From an uncultured Lachnospiraceae bacterium (lineage in GTDB: Bacteria; Bacillota; Clostridia; Lachnospirales; Lachnospiraceae), in contig CADADA010000024.1 in the NCBI GenBank assembly GCA_902786515.1, forward strand, positions 1-45,733: 45,733 nt of DNA. The letters are read 5' to 3'. Under the pieces are notes generated by a model. That model saw only the letters and a program-made list of their open reading frames with translations, did no database searches and was not told the origin of the DNA. Positions 25,201 through 34,071 of this stretch are shown in pieces. A program made the translations under genes and the position numbers. Positions within the stretch are counted from its first letter, which is position 1. Every line of letters starts with the position of its first letter.

Positions 25201-26142
25201 ATGGATAACAAAAAAGTTGTTGTTGCTATAGGAAGAAATGCATTGGGTGATACTTTTCCTGAGCAAAAGGAAAATGTCAAAAAGGCAGCTATTGCCATTG
25301 CAGATTTAGTGGAAGCAAAATATGAAGTGGTTATTACTCACAGTAATGGCATTCAGATTGGTATGATACAGACAGCTATGACGGAATTCAGCAGGCTTGA
25401 TTCTAAAAACACTGTTGCTCCGATGTCAGTATGTGGTGCGATGAGTCAGGGATATATAGGTTTTGACCTGCAAAACGCTATAAGAACCGAATTGATTAAC
25501 CGTGGTATTTACAAACCTGTTGCTACCATCATCACACAGGTAAGGGTTGATCCTTTTGACCCTGCTTTCCACACACCTACCAAGGTAATAGGAAGATATA
25601 TGACAAAGGAGGAAGCTGACCTCGAAGAACACAAGGGTAATTATGTGACTTATGAAGAAAGCGAAGAAGGCAAAGGCTACAGACGTATTATCGCTTCACC
25701 TAAACCGATTGATATTTACGAAATTGATTCTATCAAAACTCTTGTTGATGCAGGACAGGTTGTTATAGCAGCCGGTGGCGGCGGTATTCCGGTTCTTGAC
25801 CAGAGAACAGGTCTTAAAGGAGCAAGTGCTGTTATAGAAAAAGACTACACTGCTGCTAAACTTGCAGATATGTTATCTGCATCCACACTGCTTATATTGA
25901 CTTCAAAAGAAGGCGTCAGAATCAATAAAGGTACTGATGAAGAAACATTATTGAAGAAGATTTCAGTAAAACAGGCTGAAGAGTATATAAACGCAGGACA
26001 GTTTAATGTTCTTACTTCTCTTCCTAAAATGGAAGCATCTGTAAACTTTGTAGCAAATGGTGAAGGAAGACGTGCGGTTATAACAAGTCTCGATAAAGCA
26101 AAAGAAGGTATTCTTGGCAAATCAGGAACCATAATCGAGTAA
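25201..26142 (+). CDS. arcC: Carbamate kinase family protein
   Basis: The 313 residues belong to the amino-acid kinase fold. Carbamate kinases interconvert carbamate plus ATP with carbamoyl phosphate plus ADP. Recognisable parts are SNGIQIGMIQTAM, MSVCGAMSQGYIGFDLQNAI, VDPFDPAFHTPTKVIG, IASPKPIDIYEID, AAGGGGIPVL, IEKDYTAAKLADML and the C-terminal VTSLPKMEASVNF-like region. The N-terminal motif, usually GGNAL, reads GRNAL here, with Arg in place of a conserved glycine. No arginine deiminase or ornithine carbamoyltransferase gene is adjacent, so the pathway role is open. It has its own promoter and terminator and is one of the few + strand genes. Confidence 0.88.
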   Translation: MDNKKVVVAIGRNALGDTFPEQKENVKKAAIAIADLVEAKYEVVITHSNGIQIGMIQTAMTEFSRLDSKNTVAPMSVCGAMSQGYIGFDLQNAIRTELINRGIYKPVATIITQVRVDPFDPAFHTPTKVIGRYMTKEEADLEEHKGNYVTYEESEEGKGYRRIIASPKPIDIYEIDSIKTLVDAGQVVIAAGGGGIPVLDQRTGLKGASAVIEKDYTAAKLADMLSASTLLILTSKEGVRINKGTDEETLLKKISVKQAEEYINAGQFNVLTSLPKMEASVNFVANGEGRRAVITSLDKAKEGILGKSGTIIE

Positions 26143-26143
26143 T

Positions 26144-26167
26144 AAAAAAGGGCTTACGCCCTTTTTT
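26144..26167. terminator. Bidirectional terminator between convergent genes
   Basis: A perfect 10-bp stem AAAAAAGGGC (26144-26153) pairs with GCCCTTTTTT (26158-26167) around a TTAC loop. It can end the carbamate kinase gene (+) and the isocitrate dehydrogenase-DUF1653 pair (-). Confidence 0.92.
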
Positions 26168-26170
26168 ATT

Positions 26171-26743
26171 CTATCTTAATCTGTTCACAGATTCAAATTT
26201 TTTCATTGTATCCAGACACTGCATAAGACTCTTAAAACGAATGTCTATATCACCATCATCTACCGTAACATCAAGTGAAGCAGCGATGTCATTAATCAGT
26301 CTGTCATCTACTCTTTTCTGCATTTCAATCAGCAGATTACGCTTTTCTTCGTATGTATCTGCCTCTAAAAATGCAAGTAAATCAGGATTGCAGCCACTGA
26401 CTTCGTCATTGTCCGTACTTAATTTTTCCTGTACATTTTCTGTATTAACATTTTCCTGTACCTTCGCATCATCGCTAACATTCTGTTTTCCGGTTTCTTC
26501 TTTTGGAAGTAAAACATTTTCAAAACGATACTTTTGAACAACATCCGGATACTTAGCATGGTCAACCTCACTCATAAACATATCATATGGTCTTACATAG
26601 ACTGAAAAATCTCCATACAGTCTCTGATAGACGACCATCTTCTCTCCTGTCTCTGAATGCGAAGCTATCGCAATAATCTGATATAACTTGTCTTTAAAAT
26701 GCCTGTATATCATACCCGGCTGTGGTACTTTTCTTTCTTCCAT
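26171..26743 (-). CDS. DUF1653 domain protein
   Basis: The 190 residues open with a DUF1653 domain (about 8-65: GMIYRHFKDKLYQIIAIA, then MVVYQRLYGDFSVYVRPYDM). A Glu/Asn-rich linker follows (about 80-120), then a helical tail (125-190). The biochemical role of DUF1653 is not known. It is cytosolic by appearance. It starts 17 bases after the isocitrate dehydrogenase stop with AGAGGTG as ribosome site and shares its terminator, so the two are one transcript. Confidence 0.85.
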   Translation of the reverse strand: MEERKVPQPGMIYRHFKDKLYQIIAIASHSETGEKMVVYQRLYGDFSVYVRPYDMFMSEVDHAKYPDVVQKYRFENVLLPKEETGKQNVSDDAKVQENVNTENVQEKLSTDNDEVSGCNPDLLAFLEADTYEEKRNLLIEMQKRVDDRLINDIAASLDVTVDDGDIDIRFKSLMQCLDTMKKFESVNRLR

Positions 26744-26760
26744 GCGAATTACACCTCTTT

Positions 26761-27966
26761 TTACATGTTATCAAAAGTTTCACGAATGGCTTTAATAAAA
26801 TTCTCACTATTAAGCACTGTCGGATTCTCAATTGAAGTAATGAGTGCAAGATCCTTTGTCATCTTTCCGTCCTCAATTGTCTTAATACATGCTCTTTCAA
26901 GCTTATCTGCAAAATCAGACAATTCCTTATTACCATCAAGTTCTCCACGCTTTCTAAGTGCGCCTGTCCATGCAAAGATGGTTGCTACTGAATTTGTAGA
27001 AGTTTCTTCACCCTTCAGATGCTTGTAATAATGTCTCTGTACTGTTCCATGTGCTGCCTCATATTCAAAGTATCCCTGTGGAGATACAAGAACAGAAGTC
27101 ATCATAGCAAGTGAGCCAAATGCTGAAGAAACCATATCACTCATAACATCTCCATCATAATTCTTACATGCCCAGATAAAGCCGCCTTCTGCCTTCATCA
27201 CCCTTGCAACCGCATCATCTATAAGAGTATAGAAATATGTGATTCCGGCTTTTTCAAACTGTTCTTTATATTCTTTTTCAAAAATCTCTGCAAAAATATC
27301 TTTAAAAGTATGGTCATATTTTTTAGATATAGTATCTTTTGTGGCAAACCATACGTCCTGCTTTGTCTCTAATGCATACTTAAAACAGCTTCTTGCAAAA
27401 CTTTCAATGGAATCTTCCCTGTTGTGCTGTCCCTGTATAACACCCGGTCCTTTGAATGTAAAGATTTCCTCTCTTGTCTCAGTTCCATCTTCTGCCGTAA
27501 ATACTAATTCAGCTTTTCCCGGACCTGAAATCTTCATCTCTGTTGCCTTGTACACATCACCGTATGCATGTCTCGCCAAAGTTATAGGCTTTACCCAGTT
27601 CTTAACACATGGCTCTATACCTTTTACGATAATCGGAGCCCTGAAAACTGTGCCGTCTAACATTGCTCGGATAGTTCCGTTAGGGCTCTTCCACATTTCT
27701 TTCAAATCATACTCTGTCATTCTTGCCGCATTAGGTGTAATAGTAGCACATTTTACAGCAACACCATATTTTTTAGTAGCCTCTGCAGAGTCAACAGTTA
27801 CCTGATCGTTTGTTTCGTTTCTATGTTTCAAACCAAGATCATAATACTCTGTATTTAAATCAATATACGGACTTAACAACTCATCTTTTATCATCTTCCA
27901 TAAGATTCTTGTCATCTCATCTCCATCCATCTCTACTAATGGAGTCTTCATTGTAATTTTACTCAT
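26761..27966 (-). CDS. icd: NADP-dependent isocitrate dehydrogenase (eukaryotic-type)
   Basis: This 401-residue enzyme oxidatively decarboxylates isocitrate to 2-oxoglutarate. [15 protein letters not shown] at the N-terminus, [37 protein letters not shown] (substrate-binding Ser/Asn/Arg region, shown only in part as motif), YKATEM, and [10 protein letters not shown] near 315 identify the homodimeric type-II family close to eukaryotic IDH1/2. A GTG at 27978 lies too near the ribosome site. The ATG at 27966 has AAGGTGG at 8 nt. It has its own promoter inside the end of the receiver gene. With citrate synthase it gives the oxidative branch toward glutamate. Confidence 0.95.
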   Translation of the reverse strand: MSKITMKTPLVEMDGDEMTRILWKMIKDELLSPYIDLNTEYYDLGLKHRNETNDQVTVDSAEATKKYGVAVKCATITPNAARMTEYDLKEMWKSPNGTIRAMLDGTVFRAPIIVKGIEPCVKNWVKPITLARHAYGDVYKATEMKISGPGKAELVFTAEDGTETREEIFTFKGPGVIQGQHNREDSIESFARSCFKYALETKQDVWFATKDTISKKYDHTFKDIFAEIFEKEYKEQFEKAGITYFYTLIDDAVARVMKAEGGFIWACKNYDGDVMSDMVSSAFGSLAMMTSVLVSPQGYFEYEAAHGTVQRHYYKHLKGEETSTNSVATIFAWTGALRKRGELDGNKELSDFADKLERACIKTIEDGKMTKDLALITSIENPTVLNSENFIKAIRETFDNM

Positions 27967-28001
27967 GTATAAATCCACCTTTCAAACATTTTTCAGTGTT
28001 T

Positions 28002-28030
28002 ATTATACTTGATTCAATTTAAGTTGTAAA
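28002..28030 (-). promoter_or_regulatory. Promoter of the isocitrate dehydrogenase gene
   Basis: On the - strand TTTACA (28025-28030), 17 bases, TATAAT (28002-28007). It overlaps the last codons of the receiver gene, so icd can be transcribed separately. Confidence 0.75.
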
Positions 28031-28450
28031 GTCGAATACCTCCTGTTGTCCGAATTCTCTAGACAAAATACACCCAACAAGATTCTTTTTTATTGGTTTT
28101 GTCAGAACTACTTCAAGTTCTTTTTCCCCCTCTTTCACCTCATCAGCAAGACCAATAATAATGTGATTTTTTTTATTTTCACCTATTTCTTTTGCTATAC
28201 CGGAACTACCCTTCTTAAAAAATCCGGTATCAACAAATATAATATCATACTCATTTTTGTGATACAGTTCTCCCGCTTCCTCACTGCTTGTTGCCGAATA
28301 CGCATTAACACCATAACTCTCAAGCATTTTTTTTATATCAGCGTTTTCATCGCTGTTATTATCAGCTATCATCGCTCTGATTCCATAAAACCTAAGACGA
28401 CTGGCATATTCATCTTCATAGCTGTAAAATAATTCATCTTTAAAATACAT
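28019..28450 (-). CDS. Stand-alone, degenerate response-regulator receiver protein
   Basis: The 143 residues have a short N-terminal extension, then a CheY-like fold. RAMIADNNSDE gives Asp30 followed by Asn (the second acidic residue of the usual pair is replaced). FVDTGF gives the phospho-acceptor candidate Asp74, and LTKPI gives the conserved Lys118. The switch Thr/Ser is replaced: that stretch reads IIGLADE. No output domain is present. It may be a phosphate-independent (atypical) receiver or a partner-binding module. AAGGAGG precedes the ATG. It lies 52 bases before icd on the same strand, with no clear partner kinase in view. Confidence 0.78.
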   Translation of the reverse strand: MYFKDELFYSYEDEYASRLRFYGIRAMIADNNSDENADIKKMLESYGVNAYSATSSEEAGELYHKNEYDIIFVDTGFFKKGSSGIAKEIGENKKNHIIIGLADEVKEGEKELEVVLTKPIKKNLVGCILSREFGQQEVFDFTT

Positions 28451-28601
28451 AATTCGATTCCTCCTTCAGTTTAATTTCCCCTTATCATAATCTATATATT
28501 AATCGACATTTTTCATATATTCAACAAAATTCGTTCGACACATTCCGACCTGAATCGCCCGCAGCTTTATATTAGTATTATTTTACGCGGTTTAAATTTT
28601 T

Positions 28602-28653
28602 ATTCAGAATCAGAAATGAGAAATTTTTTTATTTCTGATTCTGAATATTTTTT
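28602..28653. terminator. Strong 16-bp hairpin downstream of the subtilase gene
   Basis: A perfect 16-bp stem (28602-28617 with 28631-28646) has a 13-nt loop with seven Ts and is followed on the + strand by A then T8. It lies just after the subtilase stop (28659, - strand), yet the T-run favours + strand termination. It may act on antisense transcription or, with its A/T-rich flanks, on both strands. Confidence 0.7.
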
Positions 28654-28658
28654 TAACA

Positions 28659-29552
28659 TCAGACAATATCAAGCAATTTTGTCGGATTTATCATTCCCCA
28701 CACTGTGGTTTTCATGTTTGTATCAGGTACTGATGCAGATTTTTTTAGGCTCAGTTTTATATCCTCGTTCGTAAGTTCCTGATTCTTTGACAAAGCAAGT
28801 GCAATTACGCCACTTACAATCGGCGTAGCCATGGACGTACCACTTTTGCTTATATAGTAACTTTGATAATTACTGCAGCTTATGATTCTTGTTCCGGGAG
28901 CCACTATCTCAGGTTTTCTGATAGAACCGTGTGCCCCCCATAATGAATATTTCATTAAATTATGATAATCTGATACTCCCACCGTGATTACTTTTCTGCT
29001 GGCACCCGGAATTGTTACCGCACCACCTGTCTGCCTGTTATTTCCTGCTGCTGCCACCACTATCACACCCAAATCCCACAATTCATCAACACATTCTATA
29101 AGCTTTCTGTTTTCAATTCTGTCTCTTCTGCTGTTATCTCCAGCTATCGTCCCCACTGAAATATTCACAATACGAATATTATATTTCTTTCTGTTCTGTT
29201 TAATCCATTCAATTCCCTTTATGAATATTTCTGCCTTGCCTTTTCCTTTTGAATTTAATGTTTTTACAGATATAATCTTTGAATCAGGTGCAATCCCTTT
29301 ATATAAATTATTTGAAGATATGCCGCTTCCTGCAATGATTCCTCCTACATGAGTTCCATGTCCATTGTCATCATACGGAGAAATCTTTTCATTGACAAAA
29401 TCTTTAAATCCAATTATTCTATCACCCAAATCTCTGTGCAAGGCTGAAATTCCTGTATCTACAATTGCGATATGAATGTCCTTACCGGTATATCCTTCGT
29501 TATGAATTCTATCTATATCAAGTCTTCTTCGAACATTATTCACATACATCAC
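28659..29552 (-). CDS. Subtilisin-like serine peptidase without export signal
   Basis: The 297 residues carry the S8 triad in order: Asp32 in IVDTGIS, His65 in GHGTHVGG, Ser240 in SGTSMATP, with oxyanion Asn171 in AAAGNN. There is no signal peptide, no inhibitory propeptide of usual size and no C-terminal extra domain, so it resembles intracellular or AprX-like subtilases that cleave cytosolic proteins. The first codon is GTG, and an ATG follows at the next codon. No strong ribosome site is visible before either. It is flanked by a terminator on each side, so it is probably monocistronic. Confidence 0.93.
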   Translation of the reverse strand: MMYVNNVRRRLDIDRIHNEGYTGKDIHIAIVDTGISALHRDLGDRIIGFKDFVNEKISPYDDNGHGTHVGGIIAGSGISSNNLYKGIAPDSKIISVKTLNSKGKGKAEIFIKGIEWIKQNRKKYNIRIVNISVGTIAGDNSRRDRIENRKLIECVDELWDLGVIVVAAAGNNRQTGGAVTIPGASRKVITVGVSDYHNLMKYSLWGAHGSIRKPEIVAPGTRIISCSNYQSYYISKSGTSMATPIVSGVIALALSKNQELTNEDIKLSLKKSASVPDTNMKTTVWGMINPTKLLDIV

Positions 29553-29613
29553 TTCGCAAAATCATCTTATTATAATATATGATTATTTAGTTTTTGCGTG
29601 CCTCAATGTAAAT

Positions 29614-29640
29614 AAAAAGACAGGTGCTCTGCACCTGTCC
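29614..29640 (-). terminator. Rho-independent terminator of the NYN-domain gene
   Basis: On the - strand a 9-bp GC-rich stem (29631-29639 with 29619-29627), AGA loop, then T5. It lies about 14 bases past the stop at 29654. Confidence 0.88.
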
Positions 29641-29653
29641 TAATGAGTGTGTG

Positions 29654-30412
29654 TCACTCGTCATTCCACAATCCGTCTGCCTCAATTCTGTCCCAATCCG
29701 GTTTTAATACTGTAAACTTCTTACCGTTATTATTCTGCATCTGCTCCTCATATATGTATTTTTGTTTAAGCAGATTGTCCAAAGCCATCTTTACCTTCTC
29801 ATTTGAAACCCGGTTATATTCTGCTACATTGTTGACGGTCTTCCAATATGTAACTACCGTCTTTGGCTTTTTCCTCAGTCTGGACAAACTCGCCAGTATC
29901 AAATCATTGTAATGATTCTTTTCCTGTGACTGACGAGGCATTTCAACATAACTTGTCGCCTCAGACTTAAGCTGATTACTAAAAGAAAACTTAACACCAT
30001 ATATAACAACTTTTTTCCCAATCTCTTTTAAATATTGTACTACCTTTGTAAAGTGAGCATCTCCCGTAAATATAACATATACATCCTCACTCTTCTTTGC
30101 TGCTGCACTTCTGTATATGGCATCTAAGATAATAAAGTCTGTAAAATCTTTATCTACTCCTTCTTTTTGACTGGCAGTATGAACAATATGCTTTGTAATC
30201 CCTTTTAATCTTTCCAAATCTGTACCGATATTGTATTGTGAAAAATCACCAAATACTGAAATCTTCTTCACATCAAACTCATTCTTTAACTCAATTAACC
30301 ATTCCTCTATATTCGGCTTCATCTGAAACCTGTTCCTATAGCCATAATACCAATGCTCATAATCGACAAAAACAGTTGCACTTGGCTTCTTACTTTTTCC
30401 TATTCCGAACAC
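29654..30412 (-). CDS. NYN (PIN-like) domain putative ribonuclease with C-terminal helical domain
   Basis: The 252 residues begin with a NYN/LabA-like nuclease fold. Acidic residues are in ATVFVDYEHW (Asp17), in VDKDFTDFIILDAIY near 107, and in IFTGDAHF near 131, the pattern of metal-dependent PIN/NYN RNases. A KKVVIYGVKFS strand follows. Residues about 170-240 form a basic winged-helix-like region (VNNVAEYNRVSNEKVKMALD) that may bind nucleic acid. Start is GTG preceded by a full AAGGAGGTGA ribosome site (30417-30426), so translation should be strong. It has its own promoter and terminator. Confidence 0.88.
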   Translation of the reverse strand: MFGIGKSKKPSATVFVDYEHWYYGYRNRFQMKPNIEEWLIELKNEFDVKKISVFGDFSQYNIGTDLERLKGITKHIVHTASQKEGVDKDFTDFIILDAIYRSAAAKKSEDVYVIFTGDAHFTKVVQYLKEIGKKVVIYGVKFSFSNQLKSEATSYVEMPRQSQEKNHYNDLILASLSRLRKKPKTVVTYWKTVNNVAEYNRVSNEKVKMALDNLLKQKYIYEEQMQNNNGKKFTVLKPDWDRIEADGLWNDE

Positions 30413-30480
30413 TCGTTCACCTCCTTATATCTTTTTCAAGCAGGTAATGCGTAATTATCTTGAAGCACATACCTTTCTTT

Positions 30481-30509
30481 ATTATACTATCTATTTTAAA
30501 ATAATACAA
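30481..30509 (-). promoter_or_regulatory. Promoter of the NYN-domain gene
   Basis: On the - strand TTGTAT (30504-30509), 17 bases, TATAAT (30481-30486), giving a leader of about 60 nt before the GTG start. Confidence 0.75.
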
Positions 30510-30513
30510 GAAT

Positions 30514-30539
30514 AAAAGAGTTTCAAATGAAACTCTTTT
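30514..30539. terminator. Terminator after pflA, bidirectional
   Basis: A perfect 11-bp stem AAAAGAGTTTC (30514-30524) pairs with its complement (30529-30539) around a 4-nt loop. Beyond the stem-internal A and T runs, only short T tracts follow on either strand. It lies 13 bases past the pflA stop. Confidence 0.85.
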
Positions 30540-30551
30540 AATACTTTGCTG

Positions 30552-31283
30552 TTATTTAACCAAAATGTTATTGGCCATTTCTATCTGTTCTTTTGTCGGA
30601 GGATCTATTCCCTCTAATGAATATTCAAGACCCAATTCTTTCCATTTAAACACTCCAAGAGTGTGATACGGGAGGACTTCAACTCTTTCGACAGTTTTCA
30701 GCTCATCTATAAATGCTCTTAATTTCTTAAGGTCTTCCTCATCATCTGTGATTCCCGGAACGAGAACGTGTCTGATCCACATGGCCTTGCCATTATCCGA
30801 TAAATATTTTGCCATCTGCAAAATATTTGTATTAGTCTGTCCTGTCAATATTTTATGTTTTTCATCATCGATGTGTTTGATATCCAGCATAAATAAATCT
30901 GTATATTTCATCAACTCATTGAATTTCTCAAGATATTCCGGTTCCATGGAGAACGGATTTCCTGAAGTATCAAGTGTTGTATGAACATTTTCATCTTTTG
31001 CCCTTTTAAAAAGGTCTATCAAAAAGTCTATCTGAAGAAGAGCTTCTCCGCCACTTACCGTAATTCCACCATTCTTTCCCCAGTATCTCTTATATCTCAT
31101 AGCCTTTTTTAATAAGTCTTCTGCCGTCTCTTCAGTAACATTTTTTGAATCAGCCCATGTATCAGGATTGTGACAATACTTACAGCGCATCTTACATCCC
31201 TTTAAAAATATGATATATCGCACTCCCGGTCCATCAGCTGAGCCAAAACTTTCCACAGAATGAACTTTTCCAACTACACTCAT
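30552..31283 (-). CDS. pflA: Pyruvate formate-lyase activating enzyme
   Basis: This radical-SAM enzyme of 243 residues places the glycyl radical on PflB. The cluster motif is Cys30, Cys34, Cys37 (GCKMRCKYCHNPDTW). GSADGPGVRYIIFLKGC precedes it. GGITVSGGEALLQ and DTSGNPF mark SAM-binding strands, and HVLVPGITDDEEDL lies late in the barrel. It directly follows pflB with a hairpin between them, so it probably receives read-through from the pflB transcript. AGGTGA lies just before the ATG. Confidence 0.96.
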   Translation of the reverse strand: MSVVGKVHSVESFGSADGPGVRYIIFLKGCKMRCKYCHNPDTWADSKNVTEETAEDLLKKAMRYKRYWGKNGGITVSGGEALLQIDFLIDLFKRAKDENVHTTLDTSGNPFSMEPEYLEKFNELMKYTDLFMLDIKHIDDEKHKILTGQTNTNILQMAKYLSDNGKAMWIRHVLVPGITDDEEDLKKLRAFIDELKTVERVEVLPYHTLGVFKWKELGLEYSLEGIDPPTKEQIEMANNILVK

Positions 31284-31316
31284 TCAATCACCTGCATCCT
31301 TTCTTTATATATAAAA

Positions 31317-31358
31317 CGCCCCTGTTTTATAAACATATATGCTTAATATAACAGGGGC
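31317..31358. terminator. Hairpin between pflB and pflA
   Basis: A GC-rich 9-bp stem GCCCCTGTT (31318-31326) pairs with AACAGGGGC (31350-31358) and extends with AT pairs. It has a T-run on the + side and a shorter one on the - side. It could reduce pflA relative to pflB, as suits enzyme and activase. Confidence 0.75.
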
Positions 31359-31398
31359 TATTTTTATAATTATCTCATTTCCGCTTTATTATTCAAAA

Positions 31399-33654
31399 TT
31401 ACATACGATCATGGCATGTTCTTGCAATAACGTCAAGCTGCTGCTCTCTTGTTAAGTCGATGAACTTAACAGCATATCCTGATACACGGATTGTGAAGTT
31501 TGCATACTCTTCCTTTTCAGGATGTTCCATAGCATCCATTAACTTCTCTTTACCAAATACGTTTACATTTAAGTGATGAGCACCACCATCGAAGTATCCG
31601 TCTAATACTGATACAAGGTTGTTGATTCTTTCCTCATCATTGTTTCCTAATGCACCCGGGTTGATTGTCTGAGTATTAGAAATACCATCCAATGCCCATT
31701 CGTAAGGAAGTTTTGTTAATGAGTTAAGTGATGCAACTAAACCATTCTGCTCTGCACCGTAACTTGGGTTAGCTCCCGGCGATAATGGCTCTCCAGCCTT
31801 ACGTCCGTCAGGCATAGCACCTGTTGCCTTACCATATACTACGTTTGAAGTAATTGTAAGGATAGATGTTGTAGGCTCAGCATCTCTGTAAGTATGATGC
31901 TTCTCAATCTTATCCATAAATGTTCTTAATAACTTAACACCGATTTCATCAGCTCTGTCGTCATCATTACCGTATCTTGGGAAGTCTCCTTCGATTTCGT
32001 AATCTTTAACGATACCTGTCTCAGGGTCACGAACTGTCTTAACCTTAGCATACTTGATAGCTGAAAGTGAATCGATTACATGAGAGAATCCTGCGATACC
32101 TGTTGCAAATGTTCTCTTAAGGTTTGTATCCATTAATGCAAGTTCAGCTGACTCATAGTAATACTTGTCATGCATATAATGGATGAGGTTCAATGTATTT
32201 ACATACAATCCTGCTAACCACTCTAACATAACATCATATTTCTTAATTACCTCATCATAATCAAGGTATTCAGATGTGATTGGTGCATAGTTTGGTCCAA
32301 CCTGATCACCTGACTTCTCATCCACACCACCGTTGATAGCGTACAATAAACATTTAGCAAGGTTTGCTCTTGCTCCGAAGAACTGCATCTCCTTACCTGT
32401 CTGTGTAGCTGATACACAACAGCAGATAGCGTAATCATCGCCCCATACCGGTTTCATCACATCATCGTTCTCATACTGGATTGAACTTGTTGTGATAGAA
32501 ATCTTAGCAGCATATCTCTTGAAATTCTCAGGAAGTGCTGATGAATAGAATACTGTTAAGTTTGGCTCTGGAGCAGGTCCCATGTTCTCTAATGTGTGTA
32601 AGAAACGGTAATCTGTCTTAGTAACCATTGAACGTCCGTCAACACCAATACCAGCGATATCAAGTGTAGCCCATACAGGGTCACCTGAGAATAACTGGTT
32701 GTATGACTCGATTCTTGCGAACTTAACCATTCTCAACTTCATTGTGAAGTGGTCAACTAATTCCTGTGCCTGCTCTTCTGTAAGGATACCCTTCTTAAGA
32801 TCTCTCTCTACATAGATATCAAGGAATGTAGTAACACGACCAACACTCATTGCAGCACCGTTCTGTGTCTTAATAGCTGCAAGATATCCGAAGTATAACC
32901 ACTGGAATGCTTCTTTTGCATTCTGTGCAGGTTCTGAAATGTCTAATCCATAAATCTTAGCCATCTCTTTCATGCCCTTTAACTGCTTAATCTGCTCAGC
33001 GATTTCTTCTCTTAAACGGATAACATCATCTGTCATAGTTCCGTCACCGCAGTTATTTAAATCTTTCTGCTTTTCAGAAATAAGGAAATCAATACCATAA
33101 AGTGCAACTCTTCTGTAATCACCAACGATACGTCCACGTCCGTAAGTATCCGGAAGACCTGTCATGATCTTATTACGACGTGCAAGTCTCATCTCTGGTG
33201 TATAAGCATCAAATACTGCCTGGTTATGAGTCTTATGATACTCATTGAAAATCTTATGAAGTTCCGGACTTGGAGTATAGCCGTACATCTCACAAGACTG
33301 CTCTGCCATCTTAATACCACCATAAGGCATGAATGCTCTCTTTAACGGCTTATCTGTCTGTAAACCAACAATCTGCTCTAAGTCCTTTAAAGATTCATCT
33401 ATATATCCTGCACCATGAGATGTTAATGAAGTAACGATATCTGTATCCATATCTAATACTCCACCTTTAGCTCTTTCCTCTTTCTGTAATTTCTGTAATG
33501 CGCCCCAGAGCTTATCTGTAGCTTCTGTAGGTCCTGCCAGGAATGATTCGTCTCCATCGAAAGGAGCGTAGTTATCCTGAATAAACTGTCTAACGTTAAT
33601 CTCCTCTTTCCAGAGTCTTCCTTCGAATCCATCCCACTGTTTCATTTCTACCAT
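31399..33654 (-). CDS. pflB: Formate C-acetyltransferase (pyruvate formate-lyase)
   Basis: This glycyl-radical enzyme of 751 residues converts pyruvate and CoA to acetyl-CoA and formate. The thiyl cysteines lie in [11 protein letters not shown] (about 410-412; three Cys in a row where most family members have two). The glycyl radical is in RVSGYAVKF near 728. [17 protein letters not shown] and [18 protein letters not shown] are other conserved blocks. GGAGG precedes the ATG by 11 nt. Codon choice is strongly biased toward a small set, fitting very high expression. The downstream pflA activates it. Confidence 0.97.
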   Translation of the reverse strand: MVEMKQWDGFEGRLWKEEINVRQFIQDNYAPFDGDESFLAGPTEATDKLWGALQKLQKEERAKGGVLDMDTDIVTSLTSHGAGYIDESLKDLEQIVGLQTDKPLKRAFMPYGGIKMAEQSCEMYGYTPSPELHKIFNEYHKTHNQAVFDAYTPEMRLARRNKIMTGLPDTYGRGRIVGDYRRVALYGIDFLISEKQKDLNNCGDGTMTDDVIRLREEIAEQIKQLKGMKEMAKIYGLDISEPAQNAKEAFQWLYFGYLAAIKTQNGAAMSVGRVTTFLDIYVERDLKKGILTEEQAQELVDHFTMKLRMVKFARIESYNQLFSGDPVWATLDIAGIGVDGRSMVTKTDYRFLHTLENMGPAPEPNLTVFYSSALPENFKRYAAKISITTSSIQYENDDVMKPVWGDDYAICCCVSATQTGKEMQFFGARANLAKCLLYAINGGVDEKSGDQVGPNYAPITSEYLDYDEVIKKYDVMLEWLAGLYVNTLNLIHYMHDKYYYESAELALMDTNLKRTFATGIAGFSHVIDSLSAIKYAKVKTVRDPETGIVKDYEIEGDFPRYGNDDDRADEIGVKLLRTFMDKIEKHHTYRDAEPTTSILTITSNVVYGKATGAMPDGRKAGEPLSPGANPSYGAEQNGLVASLNSLTKLPYEWALDGISNTQTINPGALGNNDEERINNLVSVLDGYFDGGAHHLNVNVFGKEKLMDAMEHPEKEEYANFTIRVSGYAVKFIDLTREQQLDVIARTCHDRM

Positions 33655-33713
33655 TGGCTTGTTTCCTCCTTAAATTTCTCTTTGTAAGTTAACTTGTTAC
33701 TAACTATGATTAT

Positions 33714-33742
33714 ATTCTAAATAATTTATATGCTTTTTACAA
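33714..33742 (-). promoter_or_regulatory. Likely promoter of pflB
   Basis: On the - strand TTGTAA (33737-33742), 17 bases, TAGAAT (33714-33719). An alternative TATAAT overlaps at 33709-33714. Just downstream (33682-33706) are short dyads such as GTTACTAAC, which could bind a regulator. They do not fit the known Rex operator spacing. Confidence 0.45.
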
Positions 33743-33765
33743 GTTCTTTTTTTAATACACAAAGC

Positions 33766-34071
33766 CTATTCTTGTACCTTATTCAGTACATAATCAACTT
33801 CCTGTTTTATCAGCTCCTGCTCTTCTTCGTAAGTTGAATTTTTAATTCTTTCAGCCTCCTCTTTAGATATAAGATTTCTAAGCTGAACAAGATGATTTTC
33901 CACAGGAATATATGATACTTTTTCTTTATCAAAAACTGATTTCAGGACATAATACTCATAGGTGACACCTCTGTTTGCCGTCAGCTTCGTTATGTCAGCG
34001 ACCGTGCATACTCCTATTTTTTCACTAAAAATTATTTCTTTTTTATTAAACATAACTGAACACTTCTCCAT
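33766..34071 (-). CDS. Small CarD/CdnL-like protein (RNA-polymerase-interacting domain)
   Basis: The 101 residues resemble the CarD/TRCF RID domain: MFNKKEIIFSEKIGVCTVAD followed by YYVLKSVFDKEKVSYIPVEN and LRNLISKEEAERI. This beta barrel binds the polymerase beta subunit in CarD, CdnL and Mfd. The DNA-contacting C-terminal helical part is much shortened. The first ATG overlaps the preceding stop (TGATG). An internal ATG at 34053 has GGAG at 12 nt and gives the usual family start MF, so the protein may be six residues shorter. It is the last gene after two CobW GTPases. Confidence 0.78.
   Translation of the reverse strand: MEKCSVMFNKKEIIFSEKIGVCTVADITKLTANRGVTYEYYVLKSVFDKEKVSYIPVENHLVQLRNLISKEEAERIKNSTYEEEQELIKQEVDYVLNKVQE

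Noticed and set aside
33682..33710. Possible Rex operator in the pflB promoter
   Set aside because: Half-site-like TTGTTA and GTTAAC are present, but the spacing does not fit the known TTGTTAANNNNTTAACAA operator.
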